Origin: GCA-2718845 sp913041905
GTDB lineage: Bacteria > Pseudomonadota > Gammaproteobacteria > GCA-002705445 > GCA-002716945
Direction of reading: 5' to 3'
Length of the DNA: 20,265 bases
Assembly (NCBI GenBank): GCA_913041905.1
Contig: CAJWJQ010000020.1
Location: 1-20,265 of the forward strand
This document shows positions 1 through 7,018 of the stretch, piece after piece. The notes under the pieces are model-generated. The model saw only the letters and a program-made list of their open reading frames with translations, did no database searches and had not been told where the DNA came from. The position numbers and the translations under genes are program-made. Within the stretch, counting starts at the first letter, position 1. The number at the start of each line of letters is the position of its first letter.

Positions 1-81
1 AATTTTATACCCGTTAAAATTAAACAATACAGAAAAAAATCTCTAAAATTTACAATTGTATTAGAAAAAATAGTCAAATAG
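1..81 (+). CDS. Possible C-terminal end of an unidentified gene (partial)
   Basis: An open frame enters from the left edge and reads 26 codons to a TAG at 79-81. The stop lies one base from the argG stop on the other strand, the tail-to-tail packing seen elsewhere in this window (for example fnr/ccmI). The visible residues are Lys-rich and hydrophobic and match no family I know. An open frame of this length can occur by chance, so this is only a possible gene end. Confidence 0.3.
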   Translation, partial: NFIPVKIKQYRKKSLKFTIVLEKIVK

Positions 82-82
82 T

Positions 83-1279
83 TTATTTTTTTCTATTTCT
101 TAATCTTAGAGAATTAATATTAATAAATCCTTCTGCATCCTTTTGATTATAATTTCCAGAATCATTTTCAAAAGTTGACAGGTCTTCACTATAAATAGAG
201 TTTGGAGATTTTCTACCTAATATAATTACATTTCCCTTAAACAATTTTACTTTTACTGTTCCAGATATGCCTTTTTGAGTGTCATCAATTAATTTCTGTA
301 AACTCTTTCTTTCTGGGCTAAACCAATAACCATTATAGATTAGTCTTGCATATCTATTAGATAAATCTTCTTTAAGGTGCAATACTTCACGATCCATAGT
401 TATAGATTCTATAGCTTTATGAGCTTTGTGATAAATTGTACCTCCAGGTGTCTCATAACATCCTCTTGACTTTATACCTACATATCTATTTTCTACGATA
501 TCAATCCTTCCAACACCATGTTTGCCAGCAAGATAATTTAATTTTGTAAGAATTTTTGCTGGACTTAAAGTTTTATTATTTAGTTTAATAATATCTCCAT
601 TTTTAAACTCTAGGTCTATGGTGTCAGGTTTTTTTGCTGAATTCTCAATGGATTTAGTCCTTAACCACATCTTTTCATCAGGACTGTTCCATGGATCCTC
701 TAAAATTCCACCCTCATATGATGTATGTAAAATATTTGCATCCATTGAATATGGGCTTTTTTTACCTAAGTCAAAATCTATAGCTATATTATTTAGTCTT
801 GCATATCTTACAAGATCTTTTCTTGATTTAAATGCCCACTCCCTCCAAGGTGCTATAATTTTTATTTTTGGGTTTAATGAATAAGCTGATAACTCGAATC
901 TAACTTGATCATTTCCCTTTCCAGTAGCGCCATGACAAACGGCATCAGTATTTTCTTTTTTTGCGATTTCAATTAGTCTTTTGCTTATAAGCGGCCTAGC
1001 TATTGATGTTCCTAAAAAATATTCTCCCTCATATATTGCGTTGGACCTAAGCATTGGATAAACATAATTTTTTACAAATTCTTCTTTAAGGTCTTCAATA
1101 TAAATTTTTTTAATACCCAGTTTTTTTGCTTTTATTTTGGCATCCTTTATTTCCTCTCCTTGTCCTATGTCGGCGGTAAAGGTTATTACCTGACACCCAT
1201 ATTTCTCTATCAACCATTTAGCTATAACAGATGTATCTAATCCTCCAGAATACGCCAAAATCACCTTTTTAGGTTTCAT
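83..1279 (-). CDS. argG: Argininosuccinate synthase
   Basis: ArgG joins citrulline and aspartate with ATP to make argininosuccinate, the penultimate step of arginine synthesis, in the cytoplasm. The 398-residue length is normal. The N-terminal ATP-pyrophosphatase P-loop AYSGGLDTS is at residues 9-17, and the family motif GATGKGNDQVRFE is at 117-129. The start overlaps the end of moaE by 11 nt, so argG is translated from the moaD-moaE transcript, probably coupled to moaE; no separate promoter was seen. Sharing a unit with molybdopterin synthase genes is odd, because the pathways are unrelated. The assignment is secure. Confidence 0.97.
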   Translation of the reverse strand: MKPKKVILAYSGGLDTSVIAKWLIEKYGCQVITFTADIGQGEEIKDAKIKAKKLGIKKIYIEDLKEEFVKNYVYPMLRSNAIYEGEYFLGTSIARPLISKRLIEIAKKENTDAVCHGATGKGNDQVRFELSAYSLNPKIKIIAPWREWAFKSRKDLVRYARLNNIAIDFDLGKKSPYSMDANILHTSYEGGILEDPWNSPDEKMWLRTKSIENSAKKPDTIDLEFKNGDIIKLNNKTLSPAKILTKLNYLAGKHGVGRIDIVENRYVGIKSRGCYETPGGTIYHKAHKAIESITMDREVLHLKEDLSNRYARLIYNGYWFSPERKSLQKLIDDTQKGISGTVKVKLFKGNVIILGRKSPNSIYSEDLSTFENDSGNYNQKDAEGFININSLRLRNRKK

Positions 1280-1727
1280 TCGTATTTTCTGTAAGTTCGT
1301 TAGAAGGTTTTACCCATTTGAAACCTTTATTGGTGTTTTCTTTTTTCCAAAAAGGGGCGTCTGATTTTAAAGATTCCATAATTTCTCTAGTTGCATTAAA
1401 TGCATTATCTCTATGCTCTGACCAAGTTGCAACTACAACTATTGGGTCAGAGGGTTTTAAAACTCCAATTCTATGAATAACCAGACCATCTATAATCTTG
1501 TGTTTCTTTATTGCTGCATCAACAATATTTGATAGGTACTTCTCTGTCATTCCTTCATAATGTTCTAATTCCATGCTTTCAACTTCTTCATCATCATTAA
1601 AGTCCCTCATAGTTCCTAGGAAAACTGAAGAAGCTCCAATTTTTGAATTATTTTGTAATTGGTTTCTCTTATACTCGACAATAGCTTGCCAAGGATCAAA
1701 TTTTTCATCTAATATCTCTATTTTCAT
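1269..1727 (-). CDS. moaE: Molybdopterin synthase catalytic subunit MoaE
   Basis: MoaE is the large subunit of molybdopterin synthase, which transfers sulfur from thiocarboxylated MoaD to cyclic pyranopterin monophosphate to form the dithiolene. The protein has 152 residues, the usual length. Family landmarks are GTMRDFN (38-44), HRIG (85-88), SEHR (103-106) and SDAPFWKKE near the end; Lys121 and Lys128 correspond to the catalytic lysines 119 and 126 of E. coli MoaE. It starts 2 nt after the moaD stop and overlaps argG by 11 nt, so moaD, moaE and argG form one unit. Confidence 0.95.
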   Translation of the reverse strand: MKIEILDEKFDPWQAIVEYKRNQLQNNSKIGASSVFLGTMRDFNDDEEVESMELEHYEGMTEKYLSNIVDAAIKKHKIIDGLVIHRIGVLKPSDPIVVVATWSEHRDNAFNATREIMESLKSDAPFWKKENTNKGFKWVKPSNELTENTNET

Positions 1728-1729
1728 TG

Positions 1730-1963
1730 TTAACCACCTGTAACAGGAGGGAAAAAAGCAATTTCATCTCCCTCTTTTAATTTATAATTCATGTTTACGT
1801 ATTCATAGTTTACAGCAACTAAAACCTTTTTCGGAGTCTCTTTACCAACTATTAAGCCTTGCCATAATTCATCCACGGATATACCTTCTTCAATATCAAG
1901 ATTAGCGCATTCTGTGCCCATGATATCTCTTATGCTTGCGAAATATTTAACGTAAATTTTCAT
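1730..1963 (-). CDS. moaD: Molybdopterin synthase sulfur-carrier subunit MoaD
   Basis: MoaD is the ubiquitin-fold sulfur carrier of molybdopterin synthase. Its C-terminal glycine is adenylated by MoeB and converted to a thiocarboxylate. The protein has 77 residues with the start typical of the family (MKIYVKYFASIRD) and ends in VTGG, the Gly-Gly tail needed for activation. It is the first gene of the moaD-moaE-argG unit. The start lies only about 14 nt from a predicted -10 box with no Shine-Dalgarno sequence, suggesting a nearly leaderless mRNA. Confidence 0.94.
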   Translation of the reverse strand: MKIYVKYFASIRDIMGTECANLDIEEGISVDELWQGLIVGKETPKKVLVAVNYEYVNMNYKLKEGDEIAFFPPVTGG

Positions 1964-1977
1964 GACAACGCAAATGT

Positions 1978-2006
1978 ATCATAGAGATAAATAGAGTGAT
2001 TATCAA
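1978..2006 (-). promoter_or_regulatory. Predicted sigma-70 promoter of moaD-moaE-argG
   Basis: On the minus strand, TTGATA (-35, 2001-2006) is followed after exactly 17 nt by TATGAT (-10, 1978-1983). Each hexamer matches the consensus at five of six positions. The predicted transcript starts near 1971, leaving about 8 nt before the moaD ATG at 1963. This is a sequence prediction, but the spacing and position fit well. Confidence 0.65.
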
Positions 2007-2054
2007 CATAATTAACTAGGTTAAATATAAAGACAAATGCTAGAAATTATAAAT

Positions 2055-2324
2055 TTAGTTGTTTTTTGACCGTCTGGCCTGATTTCCAAAAATAACCCCA
2101 AAAAAAATTGCTATATAACATAATATTGCTAATGTCCATTCACCGCTCATAATGCCAGGGTATAAAGGGATAAGAGGAAAAAACATGAGGCTTATAGTTC
2201 CGCCTACAACAATATGGATAAGACCATAATCTGGGAACATTTGTAATAAAATTTCATATGCAGCAGCATAACCTGCAATCAAAGCAATGAAATAAAATAA
2301 ATAGCTCATTACTGAATAAATCAT
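2055..2324 (-). CDS. Small multi-pass membrane protein of unknown function
   Basis: I do not recognise this 89-residue protein. It is strongly hydrophobic, with three likely membrane segments at about residues 5-25, 33-54 and 62-82, and a short basic tail (ARRSKNN). The middle contains a Gly/Pro-rich stretch. It sits between moaA and moaD on the same strand, 43 nt after the moaA stop, with its own promoter-like sequence, so it need not belong to cofactor synthesis. The reading frame, a predicted leaderless promoter at its start and the tight spacing all support a real gene. Confidence 0.7.
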   Translation of the reverse strand: MIYSVMSYLFYFIALIAGYAAAYEILLQMFPDYGLIHIVVGGTISLMFFPLIPLYPGIMSGEWTLAILCYIAIFFGVIFGNQARRSKNN

Positions 2325-2329
2325 AGTTC

Positions 2330-2358
2330 ATAATATAACTTATATATAAAGTTTACAA
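2330..2358 (-). promoter_or_regulatory. Predicted promoter of the small membrane protein gene
   Basis: On the minus strand, TTGTAA (2353-2358) and TATTAT (2330-2335) are separated by exactly 17 nt. Only 5 nt lie between the -10 box and the ATG at 2324, so the predicted start of transcription falls on the start codon itself, which would make the mRNA leaderless. Confidence 0.5.
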
Positions 2359-2367
2359 TCCAGAAAA

Positions 2368-3396
2368 TTAACCACCTATATATGACATTTCTATTTTAGG
2401 AATTTTAATTTTTATATCTTTATTTAAATTTCTAATTAAAGAATATTTGTCTAGTCTAGCACTCCAGATGTTAGAAAATAAGTTTTCCAAAACATCAACC
2501 TTAGGAGAGTTTCTTATAACTTGTAATAAATCATGCCCATGCGTAGAAAATAAACACGTATAAAATTTACCGTCTGCAGATAACCTTCCCCTATTACATG
2601 TATTACAAAATGGTTTAGAGATTGACGATATAAATGCTATAGAAGCTTTGTAATCTAATAGTTTCCATTTTTGAGACGTAGAACCCAATACAGGATGACT
2701 TTTTCTTATGTTAAATATTTTCTTAATTCTTTTTATTAGGTCTTCAGATATTATAACTTTATCTACATCCCATCTATTGGTTTCACCAACATCCATAAAT
2801 TCAATAAATCTAAGTTCAGAATTAGTGTCTTTAAAGTTATGGATAATCTTAAATATTTCATAATCATTTATATTTTTCATTACCACAATATTTATTTTTA
2901 CAAAATTAAAAACATCTAAAGTGGCATGAATAGCATCAATTACATTTTTATCATCATTTAATGGGTTTAGCTTCTTATTTATATGTGGATTAAGAGAATC
3001 AAGACTAATTGTAATTTCGTCTAAACCAACTTCTCGTAACAATTTAGCTTTTTTCTTAGTTAGCAAAGAACCGTTCGTCGTCAAGGCAAGATGTTTAATA
3101 TTGGTTTTTGTTTTTATTTTATAAATTAGTTGTTCTATATTTGTTCTTAATAAGGGTTCTCCTCCAGTTAATCTTATTTTATTAAGACCAAATGATTCTA
3201 ACCCTTTAACCACCCTAATTATTTCTTCAAATGATAATAAATCATGTTTTTTTAGAAATTTATAACCACTATCAAAAATTTCTTTTGGCATACAATAAGC
3301 ACATCTAAAATTACATCTATCAGTAACAGAAATTCTTAGATAATTAAATGGTCTATTATGTTTATCGGTTATATTGTTTATGAGCATATCTTGCAT
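2368..3396 (-). CDS. moaA: GTP 3',8-cyclase MoaA (radical SAM)
   Basis: MoaA is the radical-SAM enzyme that starts molybdenum-cofactor synthesis by converting GTP to 3',8-cyclo-7,8-dihydro-GTP, which MoaC then rearranges. The 342 residues carry the radical-SAM cluster Cys28, Cys32, Cys35 (CNFRCAYC), the GGEP motif (78-81), and the C-terminal GTP-binding 4Fe-4S cluster ligands Cys264, Cys267 and Cys281. The chain ends in Gly-Gly, the tail required for MoaA activity. The start overlaps the end of moeB by 19 nt; Met4 is a possible alternative start. moaC is not in this window. Confidence 0.96.
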   Translation of the reverse strand: MQDMLINNITDKHNRPFNYLRISVTDRCNFRCAYCMPKEIFDSGYKFLKKHDLLSFEEIIRVVKGLESFGLNKIRLTGGEPLLRTNIEQLIYKIKTKTNIKHLALTTNGSLLTKKKAKLLREVGLDEITISLDSLNPHINKKLNPLNDDKNVIDAIHATLDVFNFVKINIVVMKNINDYEIFKIIHNFKDTNSELRFIEFMDVGETNRWDVDKVIISEDLIKRIKKIFNIRKSHPVLGSTSQKWKLLDYKASIAFISSISKPFCNTCNRGRLSADGKFYTCLFSTHGHDLLQVIRNSPKVDVLENLFSNIWSARLDKYSLIRNLNKDIKIKIPKIEMSYIGG

Positions 3397-4151
3397 TTTT
3401 TGTCTTGTTTTAAATTTACAATTCTATAATTAGAATACTTAACATCGATGAGTAATAATTTACTTTCCAAAGTTTCTCCAAAATTGAGGAGTAACTTTAT
3501 AGCTTCAGTTGCTTGAATTGATCCAATTATGCCAGTAAGACTTGACAAAACTCCCTGGTCTAAACATGATTTATTTTCGTCGTCCAAATCATTGTATAAA
3601 CAATTATAACAAGGCGTGTTAGGTAAATCATTTCTAAATACGGCTACCTGTCCTTCCATTTTGGCTGCTGACCCCATGATTAATGGCTTCTTATTGTCAA
3701 CAGAAATTTTATTAATTATAGTTCTTGTTTTAAAATTGTCCGTTGCATCTATAATTAAATCGCAATTTTTAAAAATTACATTATTTGTATGATTGTTAAT
3801 CTGCTTATCTACTTTATTAATTTTTATAGTTGGATTTAATTTAGTTAGCTTTTCAAATGCAACTTCTACCTTTTTTTTATTAACATCTAAAGAGTTAAAC
3901 AAAATCTGTCGTTGCAGATTAGTTGTATCTATTCGGTCATGGTCAATTATAGTTAACTCACCAATACCTGATGATGTTAGATAATATGCAATTGGACAAC
4001 CTAACCCACCAATCCCAATCAAACAAACATGTTTCTCTAAAAGTTCAGATTGCCCATGTGTGTCTATCTCCTCAAGCAATATGTGTCTATTATATCTCTC
4101 TAGCTCTTGATTCGTTAAAGATTTAATATTATTTTTTATCTTTGTTTTCAT
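3378..4151 (-). CDS. moeB: MoeB/ThiF-type adenylyltransferase
   Basis: This E1-like enzyme adenylates the C-terminal glycine of MoaD, and possibly ThiS, before sulfur loading. The 257 residues show the nucleotide-binding GIGGLG (46-51), the DTTNLQRQ helix (75-82), ATDN (136-139), the zinc pairs Cys181/Cys184 and Cys253/Cys256, and Cys196 (SCLDQGV) at the position of the conserved active-site cysteine. There is no rhodanese domain, as in E. coli MoeB. It overlaps moaA by 19 nt and the DUF1244 gene by 23 nt. The moa context favours MoeB over ThiF, although one protein may serve both pathways. Confidence 0.88.
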   Translation of the reverse strand: MKTKIKNNIKSLTNQELERYNRHILLEEIDTHGQSELLEKHVCLIGIGGLGCPIAYYLTSSGIGELTIIDHDRIDTTNLQRQILFNSLDVNKKKVEVAFEKLTKLNPTIKINKVDKQINNHTNNVIFKNCDLIIDATDNFKTRTIINKISVDNKKPLIMGSAAKMEGQVAVFRNDLPNTPCYNCLYNDLDDENKSCLDQGVLSSLTGIIGSIQATEAIKLLLNFGETLESKLLLIDVKYSNYRIVNLKQDKKCKICS

Positions 4152-4431
4152 TAAATTTTTTTAATTGTTCTTCTGTTGCTTCTTTTTGATATTTAACCTT
4201 ATACTCATTGTATGGCATGCCATAAATAATCTCTCTAACTTGATTATAATCTAATGACAAACCTTCTTTTTTTGCCTCTTCTACATACCACTTTGATATA
4301 CAATTACGACAGAAGTTTGCTAAATTCATTAAATCAATATTTTGAACTTCCGGATTATCTCTTAGATGTGAAACTATCCTTTGGAAGGTTGCTGATTCAA
4401 TTTTTACTTTACTATCGTTATTTTCTGACAT
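4129..4431 (-). CDS. DUF1244 family protein
   Basis: This small soluble protein of 100 residues belongs to DUF1244, a family of unknown function widespread in Proteobacteria. Its hallmark is visible: NIDLMNLANFCRNC followed by ISKWY, with the Cys41/Cys44 pair that could bind a metal, then YGMPYNEYK. The C-terminus is Lys/Glu-rich and probably disordered. It is the first gene of the DUF1244-moeB-moaA run and overlaps moeB by 23 nt, so it is probably cotranscribed with cofactor genes. A functional link to MoeB is only suggested by that overlap. A GAGG sequence about 9 nt upstream may be its ribosome-binding site. Confidence 0.85.
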   Translation of the reverse strand: MSENNDSKVKIESATFQRIVSHLRDNPEVQNIDLMNLANFCRNCISKWYVEEAKKEGLSLDYNQVREIIYGMPYNEYKVKYQKEATEEQLKKFNENKDKK

Positions 4432-4525
4432 TTTTATTACCTCTAACTTGCTATAATAATATTAAATATAACATGTATATAAAATTTATATAACATGATT
4501 AATTTTATTGAATAAGAAGAAATAA

Positions 4526-5416
4526 CTATATTGTCTTATTTTTTATTTGAGAAATATGTATTCCTAAAACTATAATAAAGAGGCCAAGCAGATAATTCCA
4601 AACAATTTTCTCATTATAAAATAAAACTCCAAAAATTATAGCCCACACAGGAATAAGGTAATTCATAATCGAAATAAAAGAAGCTCCTGATGTTTGTAAA
4701 ATCTGGAAATATATAATTGTTGCTATTGCGGTACAAAATACACCAAGTAATAATAATGAAGAAAAATGTATTTCGTAAAAATTAATTGAAATATTAGACT
4801 CTGATGAAAAAAGATAGGCTAACATAATAATGGCAGAAAATAAAATAGTGCCCATTGAGGCATTTAAGGGGTCAGTTATTTTATATTTCTTACCGAAAAC
4901 AGCGGCACAAGAATATAATATTGCTCCACTAATTACCATAAGCTCAGATTTAATATCATGAAAAAATGAATTAGTAACAAATTTAGAGTCTGGCATAACT
5001 AAAACTATAATTCCAAAAAAAGCTATAATAAAACCCAATGTTTTTTTTACATTTAATTTCTCATCATCTAAAAAGAAGTGGGATAGAATTAATGTAGAAA
5101 TTGGCATTGTTGACATGAGTATTCCTGCAAGAGAACTATCAATTTCTTTTTGTCCATAAGCAATTAGCAAAAAAGGGGCAACTATGCCGACAAGACTCAT
5201 ATATAAATAATAAGGCCAATGTTTAAAATATAATAAAACTTTTTTATGTATTAAAAAAACTAAAATTATCAAAACAATAGCTCCAATTATCAACCTCCCT
5301 GATACTATTAATTGTGGCGTGTAAACCTCTAAAGCAAATTTATTTAAGGTAAATGCCCCTCCCCAAATGGCAGATAGAGTTAATAATAATATCCAGTTTA
5401 TTGTATATGAGTTCAT
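4526..5416 (-). CDS. EamA-family (DMT superfamily) transporter
   Basis: This 296-residue inner-membrane protein has about ten hydrophobic segments in two homologous halves, the EamA/RhaT fold of drug and metabolite exporters. Recognisable family features are the WGGAFTLNKFAL stretch in helix 1 (18-29) and the second-half segment around residues 160-175 that starts the repeat. The substrate cannot be told from sequence; relatives export amino acids, purines and other metabolites. The start is supported by AAGGA nine nt upstream. It is divergent from the MOSC gene across 57 nt and separated by 94 nt from the DUF1244 gene. Confidence 0.9.
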   Translation of the reverse strand: MNSYTINWILLLTLSAIWGGAFTLNKFALEVYTPQLIVSGRLIIGAIVLIILVFLIHKKVLLYFKHWPYYLYMSLVGIVAPFLLIAYGQKEIDSSLAGILMSTMPISTLILSHFFLDDEKLNVKKTLGFIIAFFGIIVLVMPDSKFVTNSFFHDIKSELMVISGAILYSCAAVFGKKYKITDPLNASMGTILFSAIIMLAYLFSSESNISINFYEIHFSSLLLLGVFCTAIATIIYFQILQTSGASFISIMNYLIPVWAIIFGVLFYNEKIVWNYLLGLFIIVLGIHISQIKNKTI

Positions 5417-5473
5417 CTTAAGCTATCCTTCATTTAAGAGAAGTTAAGTAAAATACAGAGTCCTGAAAAACGT

Positions 5474-6133
5474 ATGAAAGTTTTGTCAATAAATATTTCA
5501 GAACCAAAAAAAATTGTATTCAATGGCAAAGAGCTTACCACAAGTATATATAAAATGCCTGTAGAAGAATCAGCAGAAATTTCTGAGCATGGAATTAATG
5601 GTGATAGGCAAGCTGATTTAAAGGTACATGGTGGTTATGACAAAGCATTGTATGGGTATTCATTTAAACATTATAAAAAATGGTCTGAAGATTTAGGTGT
5701 TAATTTTAAAAATTTTGGGTTAGTAGGAGAAAATTTAACGATAGATGATTTTGATGAAAAAAAAATAAATATTGGGGATGAAATTAGAATAGGAAATTGT
5801 GTTTTTCAAGTATCACAACCAAGAATTCCTTGTTATAAATTAGGGATTAAAATGAATAATCGTGAATTCCCAAAAATGTTCTCTCAAAGCTGTTTGCTAG
5901 GAATTTATTTAAGAATAGTTAAGACGGGAAAAATATTTGTAAATGACACTGTTGAAATTATTAAGCAAGAACCAAATAGCTTATCTATATTTGAAATATC
6001 AGAGTTATTATTTAAAGACTTAACAAATAAAGGCAAAATGAAAGAGGCATTAAATTTGAAATATTTATCCGAGGAAATAAAGGAGAAATTCAGAGAAAGG
6101 CTTATGAAGTTAGGTGATTTTGAATCAATATAA
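5474..6133 (+). CDS. MOSC domain protein, YiiM-like
   Basis: MOSC domains bind molybdenum cofactor or carry activated sulfur. This 219-residue protein matches the YiiM group: HGINGDRQADLKVHGG (39-54), VGENLT (84-89) and the conserved cysteine Cys120 in PRIPCYKLG. E. coli YiiM is known for Moco-dependent detoxification of hydroxylated bases such as 6-hydroxylaminopurine. A C-terminal extension of about 60 residues corresponds to the YiiM three-helix region. It is close to the moa genes, consistent with use of Moco, but lies in a different unit, followed 4 nt later by the zinc-finger gene. Whether it needs a separate electron donor is unknown. Confidence 0.85.
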   Translation: MKVLSINISEPKKIVFNGKELTTSIYKMPVEESAEISEHGINGDRQADLKVHGGYDKALYGYSFKHYKKWSEDLGVNFKNFGLVGENLTIDDFDEKKINIGDEIRIGNCVFQVSQPRIPCYKLGIKMNNREFPKMFSQSCLLGIYLRIVKTGKIFVNDTVEIIKQEPNSLSIFEISELLFKDLTNKGKMKEALNLKYLSEEIKEKFRERLMKLGDFESI

Positions 6134-6137
6134 ATAC

Positions 6138-6320
6138 ATGAAAATATCAAATATAAAAATAATTGAGGATAATGAAAAATTTGTTATCTGCGATGGTGAC
6201 AAAAAAACAGGATCTCACCCAAAAATATATCTTAATCTACAAGGTGAAGATGGCTCTATAGAGTGTTATTATTGTGGTAAAACATTTATACACAAGTCAA
6301 AATATAAGAAGAAGAAGTAA
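6138..6320 (+). CDS. Zinc-finger (CHCC) protein, NDUFS6-like
   Basis: This 60-residue protein has the zf-CHCC pattern Cys18, His27, Cys43, Cys46 (CYYC), with the typical sequence HPKIYLNL between the first and second metal pairs. The family is homologous to the C-terminal zinc domain of mitochondrial complex I subunit NDUFS6 and is common as a stand-alone small protein in proteobacteria. It ends in a run of lysines. A GTG at 6114 would add eight residues but would overlap the MOSC gene; I prefer the ATG at 6138 because the next residues align with the family start. It is followed 2 nt later by hisI. Confidence 0.82.
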   Translation: MKISNIKIIEDNEKFVICDGDKKTGSHPKIYLNLQGEDGSIECYYCGKTFIHKSKYKKKK

Positions 6321-6322
6321 TT

Positions 6323-6778
6323 ATGTTTGAAGAAAGAAAAACAGTAAAAGAAGTTGAAGAAGGCATTAAATTAAGTCCAAAATTTGATGAGCATGGACTG
6401 ATTCCAGTTGTAACAACAGATTCTAAAAATGGAGTATTATTAATGCATGCTTTTATGAATGCAGAAGCATTAAAATTAACATTGGAGAAAAAAGAAGCTC
6501 ATTATTATAGCAGGAGCAGGAAATGTGTTTGGCATAAGGGTAAAACAAGCGGTTTTATTCAAAAAATTGATAATATATTGATTGATGATGATCAAGATTG
6601 TATTTGGTTAAAGGTAACAGTGGCTGGGGATGCTAGTTGTCATGTTGGGTATTATTCTTGCTTTTATAGGGAAATAAAATTTGATGGTAAAAAAATTAAA
6701 TTAAAATTTACTGAAAAAAACAAGGTTTTTGATCCGGATGATGTATATGGAGATGCTCAGAATCCAACAATATTATAA
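6323..6778 (+). CDS. hisI: Phosphoribosyl-AMP cyclohydrolase
   Basis: HisI opens the adenine ring of phosphoribosyl-AMP, the third step of histidine synthesis. The 151-residue sequence carries the family blocks YYSRSRK-x-VWHKGKTSG (61-77), the magnesium-binding DDDQD (88-92), and zinc ligands Cys93, Cys106 and Cys113 (ASCHVGYYSCFYR). It has no HisE domain, unlike the HisIE fusion of E. coli; a separate HisE is expected elsewhere. No other his gene is in the window. The gene is the last of the MOSC-zinc finger-hisI run, and its stop overlaps the tail of the opposing DUF502-like gene. Confidence 0.96.
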   Translation: MFEERKTVKEVEEGIKLSPKFDEHGLIPVVTTDSKNGVLLMHAFMNAEALKLTLEKKEAHYYSRSRKCVWHKGKTSGFIQKIDNILIDDDQDCIWLKVTVAGDASCHVGYYSCFYREIKFDGKKIKLKFTEKNKVFDPDDVYGDAQNPTIL

Positions 6779-7018
6779 ATTGTTAAAACTTAAATTTTGA
6801 CTAAAAAATTTTGCCAATACACCTGTTAGATAACAAATAATTATGGCATATATAGGACCTACCTTATCTCCCATTGTATCTATAAAGTATCCTATCGAGC
6901 CAAATACAAAATTATAAGGTGATACATATCCTTGAGTAAATAAAATGAAAATCAGAATAGGAACAAGAATTAATGACCCAATTATTGTATTTTGTATAAA
7001 ATGTTTCAAAAATGACAT
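6773..7018 (-). CDS. Short DUF502-like membrane protein
   Basis: This 81-residue protein has two membrane segments (about residues 8-28 and 54-74). The first segment with its flanks (FLKHFIQNTIIGSLILVP) and the second (IYAIIICYLTGVLAKF) resemble the N-terminal half of DUF502 membrane proteins, which normally have about 200 residues. The second half is missing: the frame stops inside the end of hisI, which lies on the other strand. It is either a truncated descendant or a naturally short relative. Its start codon overlaps the start region of the divergent reductase gene (ATG at 7012-7014, CAT at 7016-7018). The frame is intact throughout. Confidence 0.55.
   Translation of the reverse strand: MSFLKHFIQNTIIGSLILVPILIFILFTQGYVSPYNFVFGSIGYFIDTMGDKVGPIYAIIICYLTGVLAKFFSQNLSFNNL

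Noticed and set aside
618..884. Plus-strand open frame of 88 codons inside argG
   Set aside because: It lies wholly antisense to a secure argG frame and resembles no family; a shadow frame.
4466..4497. Direct repeat ATATAACATG at 4466-4475 and 4488-4497, 22 bp apart, upstream of the DUF1244 gene
   Set aside because: The two-turn spacing looks operator-like, but the repeat is nearly all A/T, and the same 10-mer occurs within ccmD coding sequence, so chance is a sufficient explanation.
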